From contig JAOKFZ010000001.1 of assembly GCA_028247315.1 (NCBI GenBank), positions 75,248-112,912 on the forward strand: DNA of 37,665 bases, given 5' to 3'. The translations under genes were made by a program, and so were the position numbers. This DNA is from Bacteroidia bacterium. GTDB taxonomy: Bacteria; Bacteroidota; Bacteroidia; NS11-12g; UBA9320. The notes beneath the pieces are model-generated. The model saw only the letters and a list, made by a program, of their open reading frames with translations, made no database searches and had not been told where the DNA came from. Below, piece by piece: positions 7,674 to 16,328 of this stretch. How positions within the stretch are numbered: position 1 is the first letter of the stretch; every line of letters starts with the position of its first letter.

Positions 7674-8897
7674 ATGAATAGCTGGATAGATATAGCACAC
7701 AACTCAGATTTTAGCATATACAACTTACCTTACGGTATGTTTGTACGGGACGATAAGCCCACTCCTGGAGTGGCTATAGGAGATAGCATTATAGACCTAA
7801 ACGCTTGTGCTAAAGTTGGTTTATTTGCCGACCTAGGTTTTGATACTACTGTTTTCGAATCTGCTGTACTCAATGATTTTATAGCTTGTGGTAATGACGC
7901 TTGGAGTACGTTACGTGCCTTTCTTATAGAAGAACTTACCACAGAGGGTCAACTTTTTGTATTTAAAGAAAAAGTAATAGTCGATAGACTGGGAGCTGCC
8001 ATGTGTATGCCCGTAAGTGTAGGCGACTACACAGATTTCTATAGCAGTATAGAGCACGCTACCAATGTCGGTAAGATGTTCCGTCCTGACAACCCGTTGC
8101 TACCAAACTGGAAACACATACCTGTAGGATACCACGGCAGAGCAAGCAGTATAGTTGTGAGTGGCACTCCACTGAAAAGACCAAGTGGTCAAACAATGCC
8201 TCCTGATGCCGACAAACCCGTTTTTGGAAAAAGTAAACGCATGGACTTAGAACTGGAGATGGGCTTTATTATAGGCAAACCTACCACTCTTGGCGAACCA
8301 ATATCTATTGATAATGCAGAGGATCACATCTTTGGGAAGGTAATATTCAATGACTGGAGTGCTCGCGACATACAAAAGTGGGAGTATGTGCCGCTAGGAC
8401 CTTTTTTAGGAAAAAATTTCGGATCTACTGTCTCTCCATGGATCGTTACTATGGAGGCCTTAGCCCCATTCCGCTGCGAGAGTATAAAGCAAGATCCTGA
8501 AGTTTTGCCGTATCTGCAATACGAGGGAGACAAAAATTTTGATATCAATCTAGAAGTAGGCCTCACACCAGACGGTGACGAGGAAACCATAATAGCAGAA
8601 AGTAATTTCAAGTATATGTACTGGAATATGGCACAGCAGCTTACACATCATACAGTAAATGGATGCAATGTAAACGTGGGTGATATGATGGCCAGTGGAA
8701 CAATCTCTGGCAAAGAGAAAGGCAGTTACGGAAGTATGCTTGAATTGAGCTGGGGCGGTAAGGAAACCGTGCAACTCAAAAATGGAAAAACGCGTACGTT
8801 TATTGAAGATAATGACACCATCACTATACGTGCTTGGTGCCAAAAAGACGGCAAGCGTATCGGTTTTGGAGAGTGTAGCGGCAAAATTCTGCCGTAA
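7674..8897 (+). CDS. fahA: fumarylacetoacetase
   Basis: The enzyme hydrolyses 4-fumarylacetoacetate to fumarate and acetoacetate, the last step of tyrosine and phenylalanine breakdown through homogentisate. The 407-residue length is near that of animal FAH. It has the N-terminal SH3-like domain (FSIYNLPYGMF) and the catalytic domain. Metal and active-site residues of the family can be placed at D121, H128, E193, E195 and D227, within DFYSSIEHATNVGKMFRP, LELEMGFIIG and NDWSARDIQKWEYVPLGPFL. Other genes of the pathway are not next to it. It is preceded by a strong stem-loop and followed after 8 bases by the convergent RRM gene. Confidence 0.96.
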   Translation: MNSWIDIAHNSDFSIYNLPYGMFVRDDKPTPGVAIGDSIIDLNACAKVGLFADLGFDTTVFESAVLNDFIACGNDAWSTLRAFLIEELTTEGQLFVFKEKVIVDRLGAAMCMPVSVGDYTDFYSSIEHATNVGKMFRPDNPLLPNWKHIPVGYHGRASSIVVSGTPLKRPSGQTMPPDADKPVFGKSKRMDLELEMGFIIGKPTTLGEPISIDNAEDHIFGKVIFNDWSARDIQKWEYVPLGPFLGKNFGSTVSPWIVTMEALAPFRCESIKQDPEVLPYLQYEGDKNFDINLEVGLTPDGDEETIIAESNFKYMYWNMAQQLTHHTVNGCNVNVGDMMASGTISGKEKGSYGSMLELSWGGKETVQLKNGKTRTFIEDNDTITIRAWCQKDGKRIGFGECSGKILP

Positions 8898-8905
8898 GTA
8901 TACCT

Positions 8906-9214
8906 TTAGTCTTTAAAAACACGCGTGCGTCTAGGACGCAGCTTTCTTTCTTTATTCTCTGGCTCCTCACCTGGTTTGGGGCGAGCTTCTTCAATACTTA
9001 GAGCACGGTCATTGATCTTTCGTTTATGAAGATGCGTGATAGCCTTTTGGCCATCGTGACTGCTCTCCATCATTACAAAACCAAAGCCTTTTGGTTTTTG
9101 ACTTTCCTCGTCTTTGAGGATTACCAAAGACTTTACATCACCGTGTTGTTCAAAGAGAGCCTTCAGCTCATCTTCTGTTATTTTATAATCAATATTTGAG
9201 ACAAATAAATTCAT
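8906..9214 (-). CDS. small RRM-domain RNA-binding protein
   Basis: The protein is 102 residues with one RNA-recognition motif: RNP2 is LFVSNI (residues 3-8) and RNP1 is KGFGFVMM (42-49), with the aromatic positions that stack on RNA retained. A basic, charged tail follows (ERKLRPRRTRVFKD). Single-RRM proteins of this size occur widely in Bacteroidota and cyanobacteria, often several per genome. In Bacteroides they have been linked to RNA-level regulation. Targets are unknown. It is divergent from the aldehyde dehydrogenase across about 160 bp. Confidence 0.9.
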   Translation of the reverse strand: MNLFVSNIDYKITEDELKALFEQHGDVKSLVILKDEESQKPKGFGFVMMESSHDGQKAITHLHKRKINDRALSIEEARPKPGEEPENKERKLRPRRTRVFKD

Positions 9215-9353
9215 TGAAATTGGACAAATAAATTGTGTTAACGATAAAACGTATTAAGAGGAAATTTGTTTAATCTTAAAGGGATATTTTAACTAATAAT
9301 TTATACAACAAAAGTATTATTTCCAAAACAATCTTCAATACCGCCTCCTTGTT

Positions 9354-9361
9354 TATTTTTG
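9354..9361 (+). promoter_or_regulatory. candidate -7 element for the aldehyde dehydrogenase gene
   Basis: TATTTTTG matches TAnnTTTG and ends 12 nt before the ATG at 9374. No convincing TTG lies at the expected -33 spacing. Confidence 0.35.
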
Positions 9362-9373
9362 CTCGTACGTACA

Positions 9374-10816
9374 ATGAAAAAGATTGCTAACTATATAAAC
9401 GGTAAACTCGTTGCTCCGCAAAACGAGAAATATATTGACAATTACAATCCAGCTACAGGCAAAGTCTATTCCCTCATACCAGATTCCAGCGAAGCCGATG
9501 TCAATGACGCTATAGTAGCTGCACGAGATGCATTTGTTGGATGGGCAAGTTTGCGTAATACCGAACGTGCGGACTGGTTAGAGAAAATAAGCCAAGGGAT
9601 AGAATCCCGAATGGACGCACTGGCACTTGCAGAAAGTACAGACAATGGCAAACCGCTATGGCTAGCTAAGTCTGTAGATATCCCACGAGCCAAGGACAAT
9701 TTTAAATTTTACAGTACGGCTATACGTCACTTTGCCTCAGAGAGTCACCAAACTTCAGAAGGGGTGATCAACTACACACTCCGCAAGCCAGTGGGTGTAG
9801 CTGCCTGTATCTCTCCTTGGAATCTGCCGCTCTATCTATTTTCATGGAAAATAGCACCCGCATTAGCTGCAGGAAATACGGTAGTAGCAAAACCAAGTGA
9901 AGTGACACCAATGACCGCCTACTTGCTCTCTGAAATATGTGAAGAGATAGGACTGCCAGCCGGAGTACTGAACATCGTACACGGTCTGGGTCACAGTACG
10001 GGAAACGCTCTTATTTCCAGCGATGAAATAGACCTTGTCTCCTTTACTGGGGGCACGGCTACAGGAGCACATATAGCAAAGATAGTAGCTCCAAAATTTA
10101 AAAAAATGAGCCTTGAGCTTGGAGGCAAGAATCCAAATATCATTTTTGATGATTGTGATTTTGATAAAATGCTAAAGACTACGCTCAATAGCTCATTTGC
10201 CAATCAGGGCCAGATATGCCTATGTGGTTCCCGTATACTCGTTCAACGAGGAATATACGAAAAATTCAAAGAAGCATTCGTTCGTAAAGTAAAGGACATG
10301 AAAGTGGGTGATCCTATGCAAAAAGACTCGCGACAGGGTGCTATAGTAAGCCAACCGCATTATGAAAAAATACTGGACTACATCGCCATTGCTCAGGAAG
10401 AAGGCGGAAAACTACTGACCGGCGGAAAAGCCATACATTTAGGAGGCAAGTACAAAGATGGCTGGTACATTGCACCTACTGTCATAGAAGGGCTTGATCA
10501 GCAATGCCGTACCAATCAGGAAGAGATATTCGGCCCAGTGGTGACTATTCAGCCCTTTGATACAGAAGAAGAAGCCCTAGCTCTGGCAAACAGTACGGGC
10601 TACGGACTAGCAGCAACCATATGGACCAGTGATTTACATAAGGCACACCGTATGGGAAGTGAAGTAGAAAGTGGTATCGTATGGATAAACTGTTGGCTGC
10701 TAAGAGACCTAAGAACTCCTTTTGGGGGAGTAAAAAACAGTGGTGTAGGAAGAGAAGGTGGATGGGAAGCACTGCACTTTTTTACCGAGCCAAAAAACGT
10801 TTGTATAGCCTACTAA
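9374..10816 (+). CDS. aldehyde dehydrogenase, likely 2-aminomuconate semialdehyde dehydrogenase
   Basis: This 480-residue member of the NAD(P)-dependent aldehyde dehydrogenase superfamily has catalytic C282 (in GQIC) and general base E248 (in LELGGKNP), plus the cofactor-binding SPWNLPLYLFSWKIAPALAAGN and SFTGGTATG. The C-terminal run VWINCWLLRDLRTPFGG...VGREGG...FTEPKNVCI is typical of the 2-hydroxymuconate / 2-aminomuconate semialdehyde group (ALDH8A1-like), which oxidises aminomuconate semialdehyde in the kynurenine route of tryptophan breakdown. A RidA protein resembling the next enzyme of that route is encoded at 20008. I chose ATG 9374 over an in-frame TTG at 9359 because the TTG overlaps the -7 element and the ATG gives the family's usual N-terminus. 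Superfamily is certain; substrate is inferred. Confidence 0.85.
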   Translation: MKKIANYINGKLVAPQNEKYIDNYNPATGKVYSLIPDSSEADVNDAIVAARDAFVGWASLRNTERADWLEKISQGIESRMDALALAESTDNGKPLWLAKSVDIPRAKDNFKFYSTAIRHFASESHQTSEGVINYTLRKPVGVAACISPWNLPLYLFSWKIAPALAAGNTVVAKPSEVTPMTAYLLSEICEEIGLPAGVLNIVHGLGHSTGNALISSDEIDLVSFTGGTATGAHIAKIVAPKFKKMSLELGGKNPNIIFDDCDFDKMLKTTLNSSFANQGQICLCGSRILVQRGIYEKFKEAFVRKVKDMKVGDPMQKDSRQGAIVSQPHYEKILDYIAIAQEEGGKLLTGGKAIHLGGKYKDGWYIAPTVIEGLDQQCRTNQEEIFGPVVTIQPFDTEEEALALANSTGYGLAATIWTSDLHKAHRMGSEVESGIVWINCWLLRDLRTPFGGVKNSGVGREGGWEALHFFTEPKNVCIAY

Positions 10817-10828
10817 GCACATGCAAAA

Positions 10829-10862
10829 AAAAACGGGAATAGCCAATGCTACTCCCGTTTTT
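10829..10862. terminator. bidirectional intrinsic terminator
   Basis: AAAAACGGGA (10829-10838) pairs with TCCCGTTTTT (10853-10862). The inner TAGC/GCTA pair closes a CAAT loop, and there is one A-C mismatch. The A-tract on one side and the T-tract on the other let it serve both convergent genes, the aldehyde dehydrogenase and the outer-membrane protein. Confidence 0.85.
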
Positions 10863-10880
10863 AGTTATTCTACTCGTCTA

Positions 10881-11813
10881 TTAAAAGTATATATTCAATG
10901 ATAAATTAGCAGCTGGCGAAAATGAATTCATCCAAATATTATCTCTAACTGCATTATCTCCACCTTTATCTCTAGCATTACCAATAAAGAATCCTCCATT
11001 AGAATCTCCTGATTTTCTAACTACATCTTCTTGTATAGCTCCACTCCCATCAATTCCTTCTGTTACAGTCTTTCCTCCAAAATCTCTATAGATTCCAGCA
11101 CCTAGACCAAACTCTCCACCGATAGATACTTTAGGAACGACAAAATATTCTGCTCCAAGAAAACCTCTACCACCGATAGCTACATTCATTCCTTCTCTCG
11201 TCTGAGTTGTACGTTGAGTACCAGAAACATTTCCACCAAAATCATGAGAAGTAAATCCAGTTGTTGCTAAATCATTACCGTACTTGTAACCCGTACCTTT
11301 ACTTTCAATCGCGATCATGGCTTCGTACCCATAATACCCTTGAAGTCTCCGGGTTCCCTTTCTGTACTCCATCCCATAGCCTAAAGCAACCATGTTGTTT
11401 CTTGAACGCATTACATCTTTCACCTGATCATCAGAAACGTCATTTGGCCAAGCTTGAGGCACAAACCCGTTAGGGTTGACCATCTTAGACTCCATGGCAT
11501 TGTCTGCGAAAACGCGAACAGAAGCTCGTCTTGCTTGAGTCGCAGAGATAAACTGTCTGCCAGAGATGGAATATATCTCTGCTGCATCGTTTAGCCCCAG
11601 AAACGTTGGTGGTGTCGCTCCCATCTCGCCGCCAACATGAGCCAAGTCAGCAGCAAATTTTAGAAAACTTGTTGCATCAACAGATACTGACCAGTCTCCA
11701 TTTTCTGGCAACATTACTTTACCTTTTTTGTTAGTAAGAACATCTTGAGCTTGAGCAACGTTAAATTGAGATACAATCATAAACATTGCAATTAAAAATA
11801 CTGTTTTTTTCAT
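10881..11813 (-). CDS. predicted outer-membrane beta-barrel protein
   Basis: The 310-residue protein has a clear signal peptide (MKKTVFLIAMFMIVSQFNVAQA, cleavage near residue 22) and ends in phenylalanine after alternating residues (NLSLNIYF), the usual outer-membrane barrel terminus. Amphipathic strand-like stretches recur (VALGYGMEYRKG, VAIGGRGFLGAEYFVV, VSIGGEFGLGAGIYRD). I recognise no named family beyond generic Bacteroidota outer-membrane protein, and give no function. The gene is monocistronic, ends at the shared bidirectional terminator and has a plausible promoter upstream. Confidence 0.75.
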   Translation of the reverse strand: MKKTVFLIAMFMIVSQFNVAQAQDVLTNKKGKVMLPENGDWSVSVDATSFLKFAADLAHVGGEMGATPPTFLGLNDAAEIYSISGRQFISATQARRASVRVFADNAMESKMVNPNGFVPQAWPNDVSDDQVKDVMRSRNNMVALGYGMEYRKGTRRLQGYYGYEAMIAIESKGTGYKYGNDLATTGFTSHDFGGNVSGTQRTTQTREGMNVAIGGRGFLGAEYFVVPKVSIGGEFGLGAGIYRDFGGKTVTEGIDGSGAIQEDVVRKSGDSNGGFFIGNARDKGGDNAVRDNIWMNSFSPAANLSLNIYF

Positions 11814-11837
11814 TTTTTATTTAGTTTAAGTTCAGGG

Positions 11838-11872
11838 TAAAAGTAAAAAAATTTACCTAAAAATGGCACAAA
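11838..11872 (-). promoter_or_regulatory. possible promoter of the outer-membrane protein gene
   Basis: On the minus strand TTTG (11872-11869) is followed after 23 nt by TACTTTTA (11845-11838), a one-mismatch -7 element. The leader to the ATG is about 24 nt. The spacer is slightly longer than the consensus. Confidence 0.3.
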
Positions 11873-12015
11873 GGACTGCACACTATATCAACACTCATAG
11901 CAAAAACACACTAATATTAACGTGTATACTCCTAAAAAAAGGACGCTATTTTAAGGCTTTGTTTGTAGGCGAGTGATTCTCTGTTTCCCAAAAAAAAAAA
12001 ATCCACACAAGCAGT

Positions 12016-12023
12016 TATATTTG
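12016..12023 (+). promoter_or_regulatory. candidate -7 element for the DUF4290-murA unit
   Basis: TATATTTG is a perfect TAnnTTTG match ending 10 nt before the ATG at 12034. A run of twelve A residues (11990-12001) occupies the expected -33 region. Confidence 0.4.
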
Positions 12024-12033
12024 TATTTCCAAC

Positions 12034-12675
12034 ATGAACATACAATACAATACCCAACAGGAGCAAATTACGCTTTCTGAATATGGACGAGGTGTACAAG
12101 AGATGGTAGAGCACCTGAAATTTGAGCAAGACAGGGAGAAAAGAAACATCTTAGCTCACACTGTATTTCAAGTAATGCTGAACTTAAATCCAGAAATAAA
12201 AGGGCAAAAAAACTACGAGCAAACGGTATGGGACCATATGCACGAGATTGCTGGCTTTGAGCTAGACATAGATAACAATTTCCCTACACCTACCCAAGAG
12301 GATAAAAATACAAAACCAGAACACTTAGGTTATAAAAAGGTCTTGAGTAAGTACCGCTATTATGGTAGAAATTTACTCGACATGATATTGGGTGCTGGAG
12401 AAATGGAACCTGGCGAAGTAAAAACCATGTATATCAACTACATCGCTTCGTTTATGATAAATTCGAGTAAGAACTGGAATGATGAAGACCTTACTCCCAC
12501 GCAGATAGTACAACACCTAGCGGACCTGTCTAACGGGAAACTACAAGTAGCTCCAGATAGTTTGGATATACACTTAGAAGCTCGTACCAAGCGACCAAAC
12601 AACAACCGATCTAGCAACACAAGAAACAACAAGAATAAGAAGAAGAATTTTAACCCTAAATACAAGAAGAGATAA
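12034..12675 (+). CDS. DUF4290 family protein
   Basis: The 213-residue protein matches DUF4290, a Bacteroidota family whose gene sits directly before murA, as here (the next ATG follows the stop with no gap). The body is predicted helical and soluble, with no signal peptide (EYGRGVQEMVEHLKFEQDRE, LSKYRYYGRNLLDMILG). The last 30 or so residues form a strongly basic Asn/Lys/Arg-rich tail (NNKNKKKNFNPKYKKR), similar in character to the tail of the PSP1 protein at the left edge. Function is unknown; the fixed link to murA hints at a cell-wall or division role. Confidence 0.85.
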   Translation: MNIQYNTQQEQITLSEYGRGVQEMVEHLKFEQDREKRNILAHTVFQVMLNLNPEIKGQKNYEQTVWDHMHEIAGFELDIDNNFPTPTQEDKNTKPEHLGYKKVLSKYRYYGRNLLDMILGAGEMEPGEVKTMYINYIASFMINSSKNWNDEDLTPTQIVQHLADLSNGKLQVAPDSLDIHLEARTKRPNNNRSSNTRNNKNKKKNFNPKYKKR

Positions 12676-13980
12676 ATGGGAAGTTTTAAGATAGAGGGAG
12701 GCCACAAACTAAAAGGCACACTCACACCACAAGGAGCAAAAAACGAAGCTCTACAAATACTTGCTGCTGTACTACTTACCGCAGAAGAAGTAGAACTAAA
12801 AAACATACCAGAGATACGCGACATCATGCGTATGATTGAACTCTTAGAAGGTTTAGGAGTAAAAGTAAATAAAATAGGCAAAGGTCATTACACCTTCAAG
12901 TCAGACGAGATAGATTTAGACTATTTCCATACGGATGAATTTCGCACAAAGGGTGCAGCCATCAGGGGATCTATTATGATTATAGGACCGCTACTTGCTC
13001 GCTTTGGTATAGGGTATATCCCTAGCCCTGGTGGGGATAAAATCGGTAGACGAAGACTAGACACGCACTTCATTGGTTTTGAAAACCTAGGAGCAGAGTT
13101 TATTTACAACAAAGAGACTGGTTTTTATAAAGTAGAGGGCAAAAATCTAAAAGGGAGCTATATGCTTCTCGAAGAAGCATCTGTAACCGGTACTGCCAAC
13201 ATACTAATGGCAGCGGTAATGGCAGAAGGCACTACCACGATATACAATGCAGCTTGCGAACCTTACCTGCAGCAGTTGTGCAAAATGATAAACTCTATGG
13301 GAGGCAAAATCTCTGGAGTAGGAAGCAACCTACTTACCATAGAAGGTGTAAATGAACTGGGCGGCTGTACACACACGATACTGCCAGATATGATTGAGAT
13401 AGGATCATTCATAGCCCTTGCAGCACTCACACAGTCTGAGATTACGATAGAAAACTGTAGGGTAGATCAGCTTGGTCTTATACCAAAAGTATTCAAAAAA
13501 CTAGGCGTTCAATTTGTTATCAAAGACGATGACATTATCATCCCAGAAAATAGACATTACGAAATAGACAATTTCATAGACGGTAGTATGATGTCCATCT
13601 CTGATGCAACATGGCCAGGACTATCACCAGACCTACTCAGTGTCATTTTAGTAATGTGTACACAAGCTAAAGGCAATGTTCTCATACATCAAAAAATGTT
13701 TGAAAGCAGATTATTCTTTGTAGACAACCTGATAGACATGGGAGCACAAATCATATTATGTGATCCACACAGAGCAACTGTTATGGGACTAGACCGTAGG
13801 GTGCCCCTCAAGGCAACCACTATGTCTTCTCCAGATATACGTGCCGGTGTATCATTACTGTTAGCAGCAATGAGTGCTGAAGGAACAAGTACAATACATA
13901 ATATAGAACAAATAGATCGCGGCTACCAAGATATAGAGCATAGACTCAATGCAATAGGAGCACGTATTACACGTTTGTAA
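12676..13980 (+). CDS. murA: UDP-N-acetylglucosamine 1-carboxyvinyltransferase (Asp-type)
   Basis: MurA transfers enolpyruvate from phosphoenolpyruvate to UDP-GlcNAc, the first committed step of peptidoglycan synthesis. The 434-residue length is typical. The conserved Lys-Asn pair is K22-N23 (AKNEAL), and the mobile loop region is GPLLARFGIGYIPSPGGDKIGRRRLDTHF. There the residue that is Cys115 in E. coli (PGGC) is Asp (D121, PGGDKIG). Asp at this site is known in Mycobacterium, Chlamydia and Borrelia, where the enzyme works but resists fosfomycin. It lies between the DUF4290 gene and a thioredoxin-like gene, probably in one operon. Confidence 0.96.
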   Translation: MGSFKIEGGHKLKGTLTPQGAKNEALQILAAVLLTAEEVELKNIPEIRDIMRMIELLEGLGVKVNKIGKGHYTFKSDEIDLDYFHTDEFRTKGAAIRGSIMIIGPLLARFGIGYIPSPGGDKIGRRRLDTHFIGFENLGAEFIYNKETGFYKVEGKNLKGSYMLLEEASVTGTANILMAAVMAEGTTTIYNAACEPYLQQLCKMINSMGGKISGVGSNLLTIEGVNELGGCTHTILPDMIEIGSFIALAALTQSEITIENCRVDQLGLIPKVFKKLGVQFVIKDDDIIIPENRHYEIDNFIDGSMMSISDATWPGLSPDLLSVILVMCTQAKGNVLIHQKMFESRLFFVDNLIDMGAQIILCDPHRATVMGLDRRVPLKATTMSSPDIRAGVSLLLAAMSAEGTSTIHNIEQIDRGYQDIEHRLNAIGARITRL

Positions 13981-13985
13981 TACAT

Positions 13986-14513
13986 ATGCAATGGATAAAA
14001 TCCATAACTGTAATTTTAATTCTACTCATTGGGCATCTCAATATAAGTGCCCTCCAACACATAATACGACCAGCTGTAGGAGACCAAGCACCTGAAATTA
14101 TGATGGCAAATCCTGAGGGAGAAATGCTCACGTTAAGTAACCTTAGAGGCAAAGTCGTTCTAGTTGATTTTTGGGCAAGTTGGTGCCGTACTTGTCGCAT
14201 TGAAAACAATAGCGTAAGACGAGCATATCAAAAATACAAATCAAAAAACTTTGATTCAGGTAAAGGGTTTGATGTATTTAGCGTTAGCCTAGATGAGGAC
14301 CAAAGTATCTGGAGGAAAGCCATTATCAACGACAAACTAGAGTGGCAAAATCAAGTATGCGACTTTAAAAAATGGAATAGCCCTATAGTGCAAACCTATA
14401 ATTTTCGCTTTTTGCCACATAATGTTTTGATAGACAGCTCGGGAAAAATCCTAGCTAAAGGTCTTTATGGCAATAAACTAGAAGAATTCTTGGCTGCTCA
14501 CTTGGCAGAGTAA
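13986..14513 (+). CDS. TlpA/ResA-like thioredoxin-fold protein
   Basis: The 175-residue protein has an N-terminal hydrophobic segment (ITVILILLIGHLNISAL) that acts as a signal peptide or anchor. A thioredoxin domain follows, with the redox motif WCRTC (C67, C70) after VVLVDFWAS and a cis-proline region FRFLPHNVLID. It belongs to the AhpC/TSA-Redoxin group of extracytoplasmic thiol-disulfide proteins and probably acts in the periplasm. An extra Cys (QVCDFKKW) lies between the motif and the cis-Pro. It starts 5 nt after the murA stop, so it is probably in the same operon. The substrate is unknown. Confidence 0.88.
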   Translation: MQWIKSITVILILLIGHLNISALQHIIRPAVGDQAPEIMMANPEGEMLTLSNLRGKVVLVDFWASWCRTCRIENNSVRRAYQKYKSKNFDSGKGFDVFSVSLDEDQSIWRKAIINDKLEWQNQVCDFKKWNSPIVQTYNFRFLPHNVLIDSSGKILAKGLYGNKLEEFLAAHLAE

Positions 14514-14546
14514 TCGGTGTCATTATGACACAATACGACGTGGCAA

Positions 14547-14554
14547 TACTTTTG
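14547..14554 (+). promoter_or_regulatory. candidate -7 element for grpE-dnaJ
   Basis: TACTTTTG matches TAnnTTTG and lies 30 nt before the grpE ATG. No convincing -33 element and no CIRCE-type inverted repeat were seen in the 70-nt gap. Confidence 0.35.
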
Positions 14555-14584
14555 CACTTTTGTACTAGATAAAATGCACAACCA

Positions 14585-15124
14585 ATGATGGCTGAAGAGA
14601 CAAAAGACCAAGAAGAGAATGCAACAAAGAAAACAGAAGAGTCTACGCAAGATACTGAACAAGAAACAGTTGAAGTAAAAGAACCTACTGCAGAAGAAAA
14701 ATACAATGAGCTTAATGATAAGTATCTAAGACTCTATTCTGAGTTTGATAACTACCGAAAACGTACTTCTCGTGAGCGTGTAGAGCTATTCAAAACCGCA
14801 GGACAGGATATTTTGACAGACTTACTTCCTATAATGGACGACTTTGAACGTGCCATGCAAAACATGGATAAGAAAGGGGATGTGAAGACAATCCGTCAAG
14901 GTGTGGATTTGGTATTTAATAAGTTCAAGAATACACTTGAGAACAAAGGTTTGAAACACTTTAAATCCATTGAAAAAGAGTTTGATCCAGAAGTACACGA
15001 GGCTATTACCAAGATACCAGCACCTAGCAAAAAGCTAAAAGGAAAGGTTGTAGACGAAGTAGAAAAAGGATACATGCTCAATGATAAAGTAATTCGTTTT
15101 GCCAAAGTAGTAGTAGGAGAATAG
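14585..15124 (+). CDS. grpE: nucleotide exchange factor GrpE
   Basis: GrpE releases ADP from DnaK. The 179-residue protein has an acidic Glu/Lys/Thr-rich N-terminus, the long coiled-coil helix ([35 protein letters not shown]) and the C-terminal beta domain ([10 protein letters not shown]...[25 protein letters not shown]) with the signature G-Y-L/M-N-D-K-V-I-R. Two consecutive ATGs (14585 and 14588) are equally possible starts. dnaJ follows after one base, making a grpE-dnaJ operon that ends at a terminator; dnaK is not in the window. Confidence 0.96.
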   Translation: MMAEETKDQEENATKKTEESTQDTEQETVEVKEPTAEEKYNELNDKYLRLYSEFDNYRKRTSRERVELFKTAGQDILTDLLPIMDDFERAMQNMDKKGDVKTIRQGVDLVFNKFKNTLENKGLKHFKSIEKEFDPEVHEAITKIPAPSKKLKGKVVDEVEKGYMLNDKVIRFAKVVVGE

Positions 15125-15125
15125 C

Positions 15126-16268
15126 ATGAGCAAAAGAGACTTTTATGACATACTAGGGGTAGACAAAAATGCTACCGAAGCTGAGATAAAGAAGGCATAT
15201 CGCAAAAAGGCTATTCAGTTTCACCCGGATAAAAACCCGGATAATAAGGAAGCTGAAGAAAAATTTAAAGAAGCAGCAGAAGCATACGAAATACTCAGCA
15301 ACGCAGAGAAGAAGCAACGCTATGACCAGTTTGGACACGCCGGTGTAGGTGGTGGACAAGGCGGTTTTGGTGGTGGTGGAGGCATGAATATGGATGACAT
15401 ATTCAGCCAATTTGGTGACATCTTTGGTGGCCAAGGCGGTGGCGGTGGAAGCCCCTTCGAAAGTTTCTTTGGTGGCGGTGGAGGCCGAGGCGGAAGAACA
15501 CAACAAGCTGTTGGTTCTAACATACGTATCAAACTGAAACTAACGTTAGAGGACATCACCAACGGTGTAGAAAAAAAGATAAAATACAATAAGAAAGTAG
15601 TTGCCCCGGGAGTGAGCTTTGAAAACTGTTCTACCTGTGGTGGTAGAGGTCAGGTCACCCGAGTACAGAGTACTTTCTTAGGGCAAATGCAAACAGCTAG
15701 CCCTTGCCCTACTTGCCGTGGAAATGGAAAGAAGGTGAAAAACGTACCTCCAGGAGCAGATGGAATGGGATTGATTACCGAAAAGGTGACTACTACCATA
15801 GATATACCTGCAGGAGTAGCAGATGGGATGCAGCTAAACGTAAGAGGCCGTGGCAATGAAATGCCCGGTGGAGTAGCAGGAGATCTTATCGTACTTGTAG
15901 AAGAAGTAAAGCACGAAAGCCTAGAAAGAGATGGGAATAATGTAATATACAATCTACACGTAAGTTTCCCTCAAGCAGCACTAGGTACCGATGTGGAAGT
16001 GCCTACGGTAAGCGGCAAAGCTCGTATCAAAATAGAAGCAGGAACCCAGAGTGGTAAAGTACTCAGACTGCGCGGCAAAGGGATACCAGACGTAAACGGA
16101 GGATACAGTACAGGAGACCAGCTTATCTACATAAACGTATTCACACCGAATAAGCTAAACAATGACGAAAAGACTATGATGAAACAACTGCTAGACGCAG
16201 AAAATTTCATTCCAGACCCGAGTAAAGAAAAAGGATTCTTTGATAAGATGAAAGACTTCTTTAACTAG
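15126..16268 (+). CDS. dnaJ: chaperone DnaJ lacking zinc centre I
   Basis: DnaJ delivers clients to DnaK and stimulates its ATPase. The J domain carries HPD at residues 33-35. A very Gly/Phe-rich linker spans about 70-125, and a client-binding region and C-terminal domain follow ([29 protein letters not shown]). Standard DnaJ has four CxxCxGxG repeats forming two zinc centres (repeats 1+4 and 2+3). Here only two remain, at C168/C171 and C194/C197. The positions of repeats 1 and 4 read [18 protein letters not shown] and [14 protein letters not shown], with no cysteine. Thus centre I is absent and centre II, important for DnaK interplay, is kept. The length of 380 residues is normal. Confidence 0.95.
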   Translation: MSKRDFYDILGVDKNATEAEIKKAYRKKAIQFHPDKNPDNKEAEEKFKEAAEAYEILSNAEKKQRYDQFGHAGVGGGQGGFGGGGGMNMDDIFSQFGDIFGGQGGGGGSPFESFFGGGGGRGGRTQQAVGSNIRIKLKLTLEDITNGVEKKIKYNKKVVAPGVSFENCSTCGGRGQVTRVQSTFLGQMQTASPCPTCRGNGKKVKNVPPGADGMGLITEKVTTTIDIPAGVADGMQLNVRGRGNEMPGGVAGDLIVLVEEVKHESLERDGNNVIYNLHVSFPQAALGTDVEVPTVSGKARIKIEAGTQSGKVLRLRGKGIPDVNGGYSTGDQLIYINVFTPNKLNNDEKTMMKQLLDAENFIPDPSKEKGFFDKMKDFFN

Positions 16269-16294
16269 AAAGGTATTATCACATACAAGACATC

Positions 16295-16321
16295 AAAGCC
16301 GACTTAACAGTCGGCTTTTTT
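16295..16321. terminator. bidirectional intrinsic terminator
   Basis: AAAGCCGACT (16295-16304) pairs perfectly with AGTCGGCTTT (16309-16318) around a TAAC loop, followed by more T residues. It sits between convergent dnaJ and hutU and can serve both. Confidence 0.9.
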
Positions 16322-16328
16322 ATGCGAT

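Noticed and set aside
9359..9373. TTG start for the aldehyde dehydrogenase, five codons upstream
   Set aside because: It lies within the -7-like element and adds residues not expected for the family; the ATG at 9374 is better.
12438..12881. 147-codon minus-strand open frame
   Set aside because: It lies across the DUF4290-murA junction on the opposite strand, and both real genes are intact and strongly supported.
15340..15500. Gly-rich repetitive DNA taken as a tandem repeat or possible CRISPR-like array
   Set aside because: It is the Gly/Phe-rich linker of DnaJ, with variable spacing and no repeat-spacer structure; no CRISPR array exists in the window.
15153..15589. Minus-strand open frames opposite dnaJ
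   Set aside because: Their Pro- and Thr/Ala-rich composition is the reverse of the Gly/Phe linker codons; dnaJ is certain here.
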